From Mucilaginibacter phenanthrenivorans (GTDB lineage: Bacteria > Bacteroidota > Bacteroidia > Sphingobacteriales > Sphingobacteriaceae): a stretch of 64,000 bases of DNA. The notes under the pieces were generated by a model. That model worked only from the letters and a program-made list of their open reading frames with translations. It did not search any database and was not told the DNA's origin. This document shows, piece by piece, positions 8,435 through 16,843 of the stretch (its first letter is position 1; each line of letters begins with the position of its first letter). The position numbers and the translations under genes are program-made. The stretch lies in the NCBI RefSeq assembly GCF_024721155.1, contig NZ_JAHVAP010000002.1, positions 62,001 to 126,000 of the forward strand. Reading direction: 5' to 3'.

Positions 8435-11400
8435 ATGGAAGCGATCCAATGGCCCAATTATAACGGCGCTCAATTTCAGCTCTTCTGCAATGCCCTGCTG
8501 TCCTTCGAGCTTGGACGCGGCTTCCAGCCCTTTTCCAGTCCCGGCAAAGACGGCGGGATAGACGGCCTTTACCATGGCGCCTACGGCAGTCATTCCGGAC
8601 ACTGGCGCTTCCAATACAAATTCTCCAAACAGGCCCGGGCCGACGCCGCGGCCATGATCAGAAGCGGCCTGCCCGCCGAGATCGACAAATTACAGGACGA
8701 CGACGTCTTCGTCCTGCTTACCAACGTCGAACTATCCCCGCAGGAACAAGCCGCCATGCAACAAACGTTCCGGGAAAAAACCGCCGCCCGCCGCCCGGTC
8801 GCCTTTGAAATCTGGGATGGGGCCGTCCTGTTCAACCTCTACCTGAAATACCCCATCCTGGAACTCTGGCTCGATGAAGGCTTTCAAACCGCCCAGCTCC
8901 AGGACTACCGCCAGTTCTTCCGGGACCGCCTGGAGCAGGAAGGCTTTCACCCCGGCGCCTACAATAACCAATTTATCGCCCGCGAAACCGACATCGCCGG
9001 GCTGACCGCATTCCTCGACGGCCCGTTACCGATGGCCGTCATCAGCGGCGAAGCCGGTATCGGCAAAACCCGGCTGGTCATCGAATTCTTCCAGCAGGTC
9101 GTCGCGCAGCGGGCAGACTGGGCCGCACTCGTGCTGGTCAATTACCAGGCCGCCTTCGACCGTTTGCGGAAAGCCCTGCTATCGAAAGAAAAATTCATCA
9201 TCCTGGTCGATGACGCCCACCAGTACACCCCCTCGGCCATCGCCGACCTGCGGGCGCTCTGCCGCGTGGACGGCCAAGTTAAGCTCGTCTTGACCACGCG
9301 CAACCTCCAGGCTTCCGGCCCGCTAACCTTTTTGTCGTCCTATGACCGGGAAAACGTGTACACCGTCAGCCTGGGCACACTCAGCCGCGCCGATACCCGC
9401 ACCTTCTTCGAGGAGCAGCTGCAAGACAATTCCCATTACCGGAATTTTATCGGGCAACTGATCGATATCTCCGGCTGCAAGCCGGTGGTCATCATCGCCC
9501 TGCTGGCGGCTATCGCCGAAAACATGCCCATCAGCAAGATCAAAGAACAGGGCTTCCTCAAACGCTACCTGGCCGACTACTTTGAAAGCTATTATAAAGA
9601 GGTACAGCGGCAGACCAATATCCCGCTGGCCGGGGCCAGGCGCCTGCTGCAATGCATCGTCCTGGTGGAACCCGTCGACCTCGCTTCGGCGACCCTGATC
9701 GACCGGCTGGCCGAACTGCTGGAGCTTCCCGCCGCCGGTATCGGCGAAGCGCTGCGCCTGCTCAAAAAGAACGGCCTGATGAGCGGCCGCTTCACCCAAA
9801 GCATGAAACCCGATATCTACAGCGATATCCTGCTTTCCGATATCGACCGTGCCGATGCCGAACACTTTATCGGCGGGCTGACCGAACTGCTGCACCACGT
9901 GGTGGTCAACCTGAGCAGCGTGGACGAGATCGTCAAGCGGGAGAAAAGCCTGCTCGATGAACTGCTGGACGCCTACGTCCGATTGATCACGCTGACCGAA
10001 GACGTCAAGGTGGCGGGCCGGATCCTGGAGACCATGGTCTCCATCTGCCTGGTGCATCCCGCGGTTGCCGGGCGGGCGGTGGACCATTACCTCGACCAAC
10101 TGGCGGTCCCCGGCAGCGTACTCGCCAAAGATTTCCTGGATCAGCGGAAATACGACCACATGATCGGCAATACCCCTTTCCAGCGGGTACAGCAGGTCCT
10201 GTTCAACTCACTTTACCTGCCCGCGCAGTACGAGCCGGTCTACCGGCGTTATTTCCGTTTGTACAGCCTGACGGCTGAAATGAAACTGGCCGAAAAGGTC
10301 TACCATTTCGCCAGGCGGGACGTGACAGATTACTTTGTGCTTTCCCGGCAGCAATTCTTCCTTGACCGGACCGAAAAGACCTGGGGCCGGATGAAGACCG
10401 ATGAACAGCTTTTCGCACTGCATACCCTGAAACAGTTCCTCGCGCTGGACTTTCACGGCAGCGAGCCAGACAGCGTGAACGCCGACCAGATCGTCATTTC
10501 CACCTATATGGTGCCGGCCATCCCCGCCGTCATCAAATTGCGCAGCCAACTGATCGCTTTTTTGAGCGGCGTTTATACCCAGGCGCCAGCCGCTGCGCGG
10601 CAGCAGGCCCTGGAAATGCTCATCGATATCCCCAGGGCGATCTTCGCGACTGAAAGAAACTCGCGGCCTTATGACGGTGACGCGGAAAAACAGCAGGTAC
10701 TGGATTTTATCGAGGCCCAGGCCCATACCCTCAGCCTCAAACAGCAAAAAGATGTCCTGGATAAACTCTACTGGTACCGGCGCTGGGGCATCTGCGAAGC
10801 ATTCCTCGCGCAGCTCGACCGGATACAGGACGCGCTGAAACCTAAAAACCTGGCAGCCACCCTGATGCTGCTGTTCTCCAAAACGGAGACCTCGATCCTG
10901 GATTTCAAAAACGTGGAACAGCACATCGCCGAAAGGAGCCGGGAGATCATCAGCGCCAACGGACCGGAACCGCTGAGCCGGGCGGTGACCGAAATGCTGG
11001 CACAGGAAAAACAGCCCCCGCATTTTTACTATTCCTTTCAGCGCGTGATCGAACACGAATTCCCCGAGCATGCGCGGATCTTATACGAGACCCTGCGCCG
11101 CTCCGGCCTGGAAACCTATTACTACCTCGGGCCCTCCCTGCTCTACGGGCTGTACTACGAGCTGGGCGAAACGGACTATTACTGGGCGCAGGTCGCCCTG
11201 CTGGAGCAGGACAACGATCCTAAAAGCGACAGCGCGCTGCTCCGGATCTATTCCCGGATCATCCAGGGCAGCCGCACCTTTTCCGACCGGGACAAAGCCG
11301 TGATCTACCGGGTCAACGCCAAGCGCCAGCCCGAGAACCACCATGACCTGGCCGGCGCCCTGCAATGCCTGATCGCCGCCGGGGATGCGGGCATCGCCGA

Positions 11401-12238
11401 AGTCTGCAAGGACTTCCTCGGCCGCTGCCACCAGCGCGAGGCGGAGATGTTCTTCATCTGGCTGAGCGACAACAAGCTCGCGCCCGCCGACTTTATCAAC
11501 GATGTGGTCATCCAGGCTACTGTACGCTTCCAGCTGACCTACGAGATCGAACGCTGCCTCAATAAAGTGCTCCTCAGCGCCGGGAGCGACGTCGTCTTCG
11601 GCTACTTTATGGCGCGTTACCAGCTCAAGATCGGCCCGCACGAAGAGCAGGAACATTTCTTCGCCTATGATTTTATGCCCGACGGCGAGCATTCCCATTT
11701 GTTTGACGACTGCCCCCCGGAAATACGGACCGCCCTGTTCGGGCGGGCGCTGGACTGGTTCCTGACCATGAACGAGGAACTGCTGGAGGTCTTCTTTGCC
11801 AAAGAACTGCTGACCTATTTACAGCCCGGCGTGCTGATCACCCCGGCACTGTATGACTTGTTTAAGGCGCAGCTCCTGCCGAACATTACTTCCGGCCGGC
11901 TCAGCCTGCTGCTGGACGCCATCAGTATTTTTCACCACAAGGACGAACTGCTCCTGGACCTGGTGATCGCCTGCTATGTACTGGCGCGCGAAAAGTTCGG
12001 AGACGACGCGGCAGCTTTACAGCTGGCGGTACGGGGCTGTTACCAGGCGCTGACCACTGTTGGCGTACGGGTCGGCCGTGCCGGTGAACCCTTCGCCCAG
12101 GACCTGGCGCTCGAAAGCCTGCTACGCGGCCGCCTGGCCTCCCTGCAGCCTTACGAGCCCGAACATGAACTGCTGGCGAATACGCTGGACTATTTACAAA
12201 AAATGAGCAGACGCTTTGACGACGGGGACGAATCATGA
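8435..12238 (+). CDS. Mrr-like nuclease / STAND-type P-loop NTPase with long helical C-terminus
   Basis: A 1267-aa protein. Residues 25-65 carry a restriction-endonuclease-like core: GKDGGIDG (D39, D43) followed by FQYK (Q60, K62), the D...QxK arrangement of Mrr-type nucleases. A P-loop NTPase follows, with Walker A GEAGIGKT at 205-212, Walker B ILVDDAH with D259 and D260, and a sensor-like LVLTTRN. The remaining roughly 700 residues are helical and repeat-like, with no clear catalytic motif. Nuclease, STAND-like ATPase and helical sensor in one chain is the plan of the Avs antiviral proteins, in which the C-terminus recognises a phage protein and the N-terminus destroys DNA. The stop overlaps the downstream HEPN-like gene (ATGA). 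Third codon positions are strongly G/C compared with most flanking genes. The defence role is inferred. Confidence 0.82.
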   Translation: MEAIQWPNYNGAQFQLFCNALLSFELGRGFQPFSSPGKDGGIDGLYHGAYGSHSGHWRFQYKFSKQARADAAAMIRSGLPAEIDKLQDDDVFVLLTNVELSPQEQAAMQQTFREKTAARRPVAFEIWDGAVLFNLYLKYPILELWLDEGFQTAQLQDYRQFFRDRLEQEGFHPGAYNNQFIARETDIAGLTAFLDGPLPMAVISGEAGIGKTRLVIEFFQQVVAQRADWAALVLVNYQAAFDRLRKALLSKEKFIILVDDAHQYTPSAIADLRALCRVDGQVKLVLTTRNLQASGPLTFLSSYDRENVYTVSLGTLSRADTRTFFEEQLQDNSHYRNFIGQLIDISGCKPVVIIALLAAIAENMPISKIKEQGFLKRYLADYFESYYKEVQRQTNIPLAGARRLLQCIVLVEPVDLASATLIDRLAELLELPAAGIGEALRLLKKNGLMSGRFTQSMKPDIYSDILLSDIDRADAEHFIGGLTELLHHVVVNLSSVDEIVKREKSLLDELLDAYVRLITLTEDVKVAGRILETMVSICLVHPAVAGRAVDHYLDQLAVPGSVLAKDFLDQRKYDHMIGNTPFQRVQQVLFNSLYLPAQYEPVYRRYFRLYSLTAEMKLAEKVYHFARRDVTDYFVLSRQQFFLDRTEKTWGRMKTDEQLFALHTLKQFLALDFHGSEPDSVNADQIVISTYMVPAIPAVIKLRSQLIAFLSGVYTQAPAAARQQALEMLIDIPRAIFATERNSRPYDGDAEKQQVLDFIEAQAHTLSLKQQKDVLDKLYWYRRWGICEAFLAQLDRIQDALKPKNLAATLMLLFSKTETSILDFKNVEQHIAERSREIISANGPEPLSRAVTEMLAQEKQPPHFYYSFQRVIEHEFPEHARILYETLRRSGLETYYYLGPSLLYGLYYELGETDYYWAQVALLEQDNDPKSDSALLRIYSRIIQGSRTFSDRDKAVIYRVNAKRQPENHHDLAGALQCLIAAGDAGIAEVCKDFLGRCHQREAEMFFIWLSDNKLAPADFINDVVIQATVRFQLTYEIERCLNKVLLSAGSDVVFGYFMARYQLKIGPHEEQEHFFAYDFMPDGEHSHLFDDCPPEIRTALFGRALDWFLTMNEELLEVFFAKELLTYLQPGVLITPALYDLFKAQLLPNITSGRLSLLLDAISIFHHKDELLLDLVIACYVLAREKFGDDAAALQLAVRGCYQALTTVGVRVGRAGEPFAQDLALESLLRGRLASLQPYEPEHELLANTLDYLQKMSRRFDDGDES

Positions 12239-13077
12239 GATCAGTCAACCTATATAACTATGGCAGCGGCAGGCGCGACCTGATGGGGATCGTGGAGCCC
12301 AAGATCATCGGCCGCAGGTTTTCGGACCTGAACAAACGTTTCAGCAACGACCTGGCCGTGCAGCTGGACAGCATCGAACAGCTGCTCAATGCCATCGAAG
12401 CCAAGCTCCGGGGCTGTGAGGTCATCCATTACAGCTATTTCGACAGCCTGCACCACGGCATACTGGCCGGCAGCTTTAACCCGCGGGACCTGCCGCTGAC
12501 CACCGATGTTGAATTCGTCGAAGGCACCAGCAGGCGGCAGGTGACCCTGACCTATGCCGACCCCTTTCTTTACCGCGAGGCGGTCCATATGCAGTTCCAG
12601 CAATTCGTGCTGCTGCTGTCCTCCTTTTTTGAAAACGTCGTGCGCCTGTCCGAGATCCTGCTGAAAAAGGTCGTCCTGCACGGTAAAAAGAATAAACCCC
12701 AAAGCATCCCGCTGCCAGAATACCTCTACCACCTGCGGGCACTGACCGAACTGGGCTACCGCGGCCATGACCCCCTCTACCATTGCTATGACCGGCACAG
12801 CCTTTTCCTGGATAAATACCTGCCGACGCTCGTCTCGCTGCGGAACAGCTATATCCACGGTTACGAAACCAAGCTCAGCGTGGCCCGGACTGCACCGGGC
12901 GGCCCGGAGAAATATCTCCTCACCGAATGCGACCGGCCGCTGTTGCCCGGTTCGCCGGAACTGGAACTGGGCAGCTTTACTGCGGAACTGCTGAACGGGA
13001 CTACAGCCTTTCTGAACGACCTGCTGGCCGCCTTAAAGGACGCCGTGGCTGATCCGGGTGCGACCCTGCCGGCTTAG
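12235..13077 (+). CDS. HEPN-like protein with RX4H motif, partner of the nuclease-NTPase
   Basis: A 280-aa mostly helical protein. LRNSYIHGYE places R203 and H208 in an R-X4-H spacing, the catalytic signature of many HEPN ribonucleases in toxin-antitoxin and defence systems. The preceding helical stretch (QQFVLLLSSFFENVVRLSEI) suits the HEPN four-helix bundle. The start overlaps the upstream stop by 4 bases, so both proteins are co-translated. It could be an RNase effector released by the NTPase, or a structural HEPN domain without activity. Domain assignment rests on one motif and on helicity, so it needs structure prediction. Codon use is as G/C-rich as in the upstream gene. Confidence 0.68.
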   Translation: MRSVNLYNYGSGRRDLMGIVEPKIIGRRFSDLNKRFSNDLAVQLDSIEQLLNAIEAKLRGCEVIHYSYFDSLHHGILAGSFNPRDLPLTTDVEFVEGTSRRQVTLTYADPFLYREAVHMQFQQFVLLLSSFFENVVRLSEILLKKVVLHGKKNKPQSIPLPEYLYHLRALTELGYRGHDPLYHCYDRHSLFLDKYLPTLVSLRNSYIHGYETKLSVARTAPGGPEKYLLTECDRPLLPGSPELELGSFTAELLNGTTAFLNDLLAALKDAVADPGATLPA

Positions 13078-13260
13078 ATTTGCGTTTGGATATTCCCGGT
13101 CTTTTGCCTATATTTGGTCAAAGCTTAAAGCGGAAGCTTGCCACTCGTCTTAGCGCAGCTGTATCGGCACCGCCTTCAAACAAATCGACTATCGAAACCA
13201 ATTTCCTGTTTCGAAAGACGGCAGGCGGGTGACGTTTTTCTTTCAGGAGTTTGGAAAAAG

Positions 13261-14433
13261 ATGGATCGAAAAATCAACGGCCACAACGCCGCTTACCTCA
13301 AACGTAAAGCAAAAAATTTAAGCAAAGCGCAGGGCATCACCCACACGCAGGCTTTGAACCTGGTCGCCAAAGAACATGGCTACGAAAACTGGGACAATTT
13401 TATGAACAAGCGGAAACCTGAACCGCGCCCGGAGGCCACCCCGCGCAGGCCCAAAGTACCGGAGCCAGCGGTACTCAACTACCATGATGTCCGCACCGGC
13501 GCCGTCATCGGCCAGCATCCCAACAAAAAAATGTCCGTACGCCGCCACACGCGGGTGGGGACCTTATTGCAGGAACTTATCGGGGAAACCGAATACCACA
13601 AACGGGCGAAAAGCGCCCTGCAGGACATCCGCAGCCTGATGGACACCTGGCTCGGCTGCGAATACAACGAAGCAGAGCTGCCCAATGCCGAATTCAACCC
13701 GGTCTATTATGGCCGGAGCGCAAATTTAGAATGGGGGGTACCCACACCCAAAAGGCAGGCGGAACTCAAACGGCTGCTCCGGGCGGCCAGGTCGGTCATC
13801 GACCGCTCTTATCATGACTGCAAGCCATTGGACAAACTGCACGAACGGTTCGACCTGGCCTTAAAAGCACTGGAGAAATGGCCGAAGCACATCAAGGTTC
13901 CAGGGCATAACCCTTTCAGAGGCCGGGTACCGGCCGGGACCTTCGTTCGCGTGGACCACAACAAACAGATCGGCGTTGTCTTTCATCATGATACCGGTCA
14001 TCAGGTTATAGAAGGATACACCGATGGCGGCCATTTTCTGGCCGGGCGTGATGAAGTGAGCGTATTGCGGAAACAATTGCTTATCGCAGACTTTAAACCC
14101 ATGCGCCTTTGCCTTCCCTATGGTAAATGGACCTGTGCCAACGGCCGCGAGGTGTTATTCAACCGCGATTATTGCCCGATCTGGCAAAGGAGCCCGGACG
14201 GCACCGTGACCGCCATACAGCCCGACGTATATGTCCGCTACGAGACGACCGAACACTATTACAACGACCGCAGCGCACCCTACTATATCCACAACGAAGC
14301 CACATTCGAAACCTGCACCGGCATACTCAAAGACTGGGGCGTCGCCGAAAAACGCAACCTGGTGCTTGACCTGCTGCCCGCCGCGCTGGCTGCCGGAGAT
14401 GTCGGCCTATTAAGCCCGAAGGGGATATCATGA
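13261..14433 (+). CDS. Hypothetical protein with a short N-terminal helical KRKAKxLSKAQGI module
   Basis: About 390 aa from the Met at 13261, preferred over the in-frame Met at 13138 because AGGAG lies at 13245-13249 and the conserved-looking N-terminus begins here. Residues 5-45 (YLKRKAKNLSKAQGITHTQAL, then KEHGYENWDNF) form a small helical module that I have seen at the N-terminus of various accessory-genome proteins of Bacteroidota and Proteobacteria. The rest is unrecognised. It contains a probable helical middle and a beta-rich C-terminal half with many Tyr, His and Cys residues. It lies 183 bases after the HEPN-like gene on the same strand and shares its G/C-rich codon use, so it may be part of the same accessory block. 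Confidence 0.65.
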   Translation: MDRKINGHNAAYLKRKAKNLSKAQGITHTQALNLVAKEHGYENWDNFMNKRKPEPRPEATPRRPKVPEPAVLNYHDVRTGAVIGQHPNKKMSVRRHTRVGTLLQELIGETEYHKRAKSALQDIRSLMDTWLGCEYNEAELPNAEFNPVYYGRSANLEWGVPTPKRQAELKRLLRAARSVIDRSYHDCKPLDKLHERFDLALKALEKWPKHIKVPGHNPFRGRVPAGTFVRVDHNKQIGVVFHHDTGHQVIEGYTDGGHFLAGRDEVSVLRKQLLIADFKPMRLCLPYGKWTCANGREVLFNRDYCPIWQRSPDGTVTAIQPDVYVRYETTEHYYNDRSAPYYIHNEATFETCTGILKDWGVAEKRNLVLDLLPAALAAGDVGLLSPKGIS

Positions 14434-14474
14434 CGACCTAAACAAAAAGCAGCAAATCCGACCAAGAAGCATCC

Positions 14475-14508
14475 AATCCCCCGGCATATCCTGCGGGGGA
14501 TTGTTTTT
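14475..14508 (+). terminator. Rho-independent terminator
   Basis: AATCCCCC (14475-14482) pairs with GGGGGATT (14495-14502) around a 12-base loop region, followed by GTTTTT. It ends plus-strand transcription of the gene finishing at 14433. The last T lies on the stop codon of the convergent gene. Confidence 0.85.
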
Positions 14509-16235
14509 CAGACCAGTTTACGGATACGCGGGTCCTGTTTGATGGCTAGGCGCCGTTCTTTTTTAAACCCCAGCCCGGTACTGTACAACTCATCATAGAT
14601 CAGGTCGTCATCGGCGGAAAAACTATACCTGCCGTTCTTGATCACCAGTCTTTTATGGCGGAGAAACTGCCCGGTGACCCGGCCCTCATCGTTCGTCCGG
14701 AGGTCGCCGTGCAGTTCACCGCGAATGCGCAGAAAACGGTGAAAGTCCGCCGGTTTAAAGCGGAGCTTTTGCATGGCCAGCAAAAAATTCTCCAGGTCGT
14801 CCACACAGGTGGCGTAAGGATAAACGTCATCGTCAAAGAGGTCCAGCATCAGCCAAAGGTCGTTTTCGGCCTGGCCCAGTTTGTAATAGGTCACAATGAT
14901 CATATAAACCTCCGTGTAGGCCGCAGGGTCGACCGTGGCGATGATTTCTTTCTTTTCGTTCAGCAGGTCAAACGGTTTGCCATCCAGAAATTTCTGCCGG
15001 ACGGAATGCGCCTGCTCGTAACCATAATCAATGGTGCTTTTAAAATCCGACCATATTTTGTCATAGGCCTTATCCGCGTCAAAAAGCGGTTCGCGGAACT
15101 TGCCGGCTTTGTCTTCAATGATCAGGGCCGTTTTCCCGGACAGGACCAGCAGGTCACGTTCGCTGCCGTCGATGTAATAGGAAGGGATAATTTGTGCTTT
15201 TGGGTCGGAACGGTAAAAGTCCGTGAACAGTTCGGTGACCTTCCGCTCCAGGAATTTGTCCTTGGCTTTACTGACGCGGTCTTTGGTCTTGATGATCGCC
15301 GTACATTGCTCCTGCAAAAAAGAGAACATGGCGCTGAGCAGCAAGCGGAAGTCGGTAATCAGGTAGGAGCCCTTGCCCAATTTCAAGATGGGGCGTTTGA
15401 TCAACTGGTTAGGCTGGCTGAAGTACAGGAAACCGGCTTGTTCAGCCCTTTCCATCGCAAAATGTTCCGGCAATAAGGCAGCCACCACGGGCGAAAAACA
15501 CGCCAGGTCTTCCGGGGTAAACGTATGCACGCTGGAGGGGTTGCTGACGTATTGGAACATCCCCATGTGCCCGGTCATCGTGCTGCGCATGGCTTCCTCA
15601 AAGGAGCCGCCGTTCTTCAGGGTTTCCATGACCCGGTCGCGGAATTCTTCTTCCGTAGGCTCAGGCAGGTTTTGTTTCATCATCGCCCGGTCTTCCCTGG
15701 CTTGCCGCAGGTCATCCAAGTGGTCATATAAGGCAATGAGGTCCGTAGCATCCCAGCCCAGCGCCTGTTTTAATTCAGCGTTGAACTGCTGAAAGATCGC
15801 CTCGACCTTTTCGATGCCCTGCTCTTCGTAATGGAGCGGGCCCTGGTGAAAAAAGGCGATATAGGTGCCGATGCCGACGATCCGCCGGCGGATCAGCTCG
15901 TCGGGCGATAATTCGCCTTCAAAAACCAGCGGCTTGAGTTCGCCGTATTCATGCCGGTGGATCGTGTCCATTTCGTTTAACATGCCGACCAGTTTCGGCC
16001 AGTCCTCCCGGTCTGAAAACTCTTCTTCATACTGTTCCTGCACCGGCGAGGTCAGGTTCAGGTTCAGCAGGTAAAGCAATTGCCGGAGGGGAGAAGCCAG
16101 TTGCTTCAGCAACGCGGCGTTCCAGGGATGGGTCACCCCATGGATCAGCGAAACAATATGCGCCGCATACAGGTCGGGATGGTATTTCCCGGCTTCGGCC
16201 TTTAAACGGCGTGCAATCATTTCCAGCTGATCCAT
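14508..16235 (-). CDS. Hypothetical protein with PD-(D/E)XK-like nuclease motif
   Basis: A 575-aa protein. Most of it is helical and unrecognised. Residues 330-376 show a pattern expected for the PD-(D/E)XK nuclease fold: a preceding helix with E330 (FLERKVTELF), then D361 in SERDLLVLSGKTA, then IIEDKAG with E374-D-K376 on the next strand. This resembles the NERD or restriction-endonuclease-like core, but the flanks match nothing I know. It is convergent to the unknown gene ending at 14433. Together with the Mrr-like and HEPN-like genes it gives three putative nucleases in 8 kb, consistent with a defence island. Alternative: a DNA-repair or housekeeping nuclease. Confidence 0.65.
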   Translation of the reverse strand: MDQLEMIARRLKAEAGKYHPDLYAAHIVSLIHGVTHPWNAALLKQLASPLRQLLYLLNLNLTSPVQEQYEEEFSDREDWPKLVGMLNEMDTIHRHEYGELKPLVFEGELSPDELIRRRIVGIGTYIAFFHQGPLHYEEQGIEKVEAIFQQFNAELKQALGWDATDLIALYDHLDDLRQAREDRAMMKQNLPEPTEEEFRDRVMETLKNGGSFEEAMRSTMTGHMGMFQYVSNPSSVHTFTPEDLACFSPVVAALLPEHFAMERAEQAGFLYFSQPNQLIKRPILKLGKGSYLITDFRLLLSAMFSFLQEQCTAIIKTKDRVSKAKDKFLERKVTELFTDFYRSDPKAQIIPSYYIDGSERDLLVLSGKTALIIEDKAGKFREPLFDADKAYDKIWSDFKSTIDYGYEQAHSVRQKFLDGKPFDLLNEKKEIIATVDPAAYTEVYMIIVTYYKLGQAENDLWLMLDLFDDDVYPYATCVDDLENFLLAMQKLRFKPADFHRFLRIRGELHGDLRTNDEGRVTGQFLRHKRLVIKNGRYSFSADDDLIYDELYSTGLGFKKERRLAIKQDPRIRKLV

Positions 16236-16283
16236 GATACCAAAATTAGGAAAATACAGCGGTATTCAGGACCACAGCCAGGC

Positions 16284-16745
16284 TCACAAAACAAACGCCC
16301 CGCCGCTCTTACACTCCCGAAGCACAAAACAGCTCTCCATACCGCCGATATTCCCCAGGCTATTGATATGCTCCATGATAAACGTAAAATAAGCCTGCGG
16401 CGTCCGCGCCGTCACATGCAAAATAAAATTCCAGCCCCCCGACACGTGCAGCAAATACTGCACCTCCGGCAGCAGCTTCACCGCCTCCTCGAAAGCATTC
16501 AGCAGTTCCGTCGTCTGCTTTTCCAGCCGCACATGCGTCAGCACCAGCACCGGCTGCCCGATCTTTTCCCGGTCCAGCAAAACGGTGTACCCTTTGATAT
16601 AACCATTTTCCCGTAGCCTGACCAGCCGGTCATGAACCGCCGGCGGCGACTTAAACACCAGGGCGGCCAACTGCCTTTCGGAAATGCGCCCGTCCTGCTG
16701 CAAATGCTGCAACAATTTAACATCGGTAGGGTCGAGGGTATGCAT
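16284..16745 (-). CDS. Lrp/AsnC family transcriptional regulator
   Basis: A 153-aa protein with the family's usual length and layout. An N-terminal winged HTH (DVKLLQHLQQDGRISERQLA, then SPPAVHDRLVRLRENGYI) is followed by a RAM ligand-binding domain (about residues 65-150) that assembles dimers to octamers and senses amino acids or other small molecules. It lies downstream of fucP on the same strand, separated by 98 bases that hold a strong hairpin. It may regulate the sugar operon, but Lrp-type regulators usually respond to amino acids, so the link is uncertain. Confidence 0.92.
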   Translation of the reverse strand: MHTLDPTDVKLLQHLQQDGRISERQLAALVFKSPPAVHDRLVRLRENGYIKGYTVLLDREKIGQPVLVLTHVRLEKQTTELLNAFEEAVKLLPEVQYLLHVSGGWNFILHVTARTPQAYFTFIMEHINSLGNIGGMESCFVLRECKSGGAFVL

Positions 16746-16789
16746 CTGTTTATTTCTTCCGTTTTCTTTTATTTCTTCTTTTAACCAGG

Positions 16790-16812
16790 CAGGGTTCCCT
16801 CGCGGAACCCTG
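16790..16812 (-). other. Strong hairpin between fucP and the Lrp-type gene
   Basis: CAGGGTTCC (16790-16798) and GGAACCCTG (16804-16812) form a perfect 9-bp stem with a 5-base loop. There is no T-run on either side, so it is not a canonical intrinsic terminator. It may attenuate transcription or protect the 3' end of the sugar operon mRNA. Confidence 0.5.
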
Positions 16813-16843
16813 CTGCCAATTTTACCTGATCTATTTTAACTAT

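Noticed and set aside
9323-10159. Long minus-strand frame of 278 codons inside the nuclease-NTPase gene
   Set aside because: It is rich in D, G, H and V, as expected for antisense of a G/C-rich gene, and shows no domain. The plus-strand gene has clear Walker motifs.
13138-13260. Upstream start at 13138 for the unknown gene
   Set aside because: The 41 extra residues are unlike the rest, and AGGAG in front of 13261 supports the later start.
14655-15476. Plus-strand frame of 273 codons opposite the 575-aa gene
   Set aside because: No start signal or domain; composition is that of an antisense frame.
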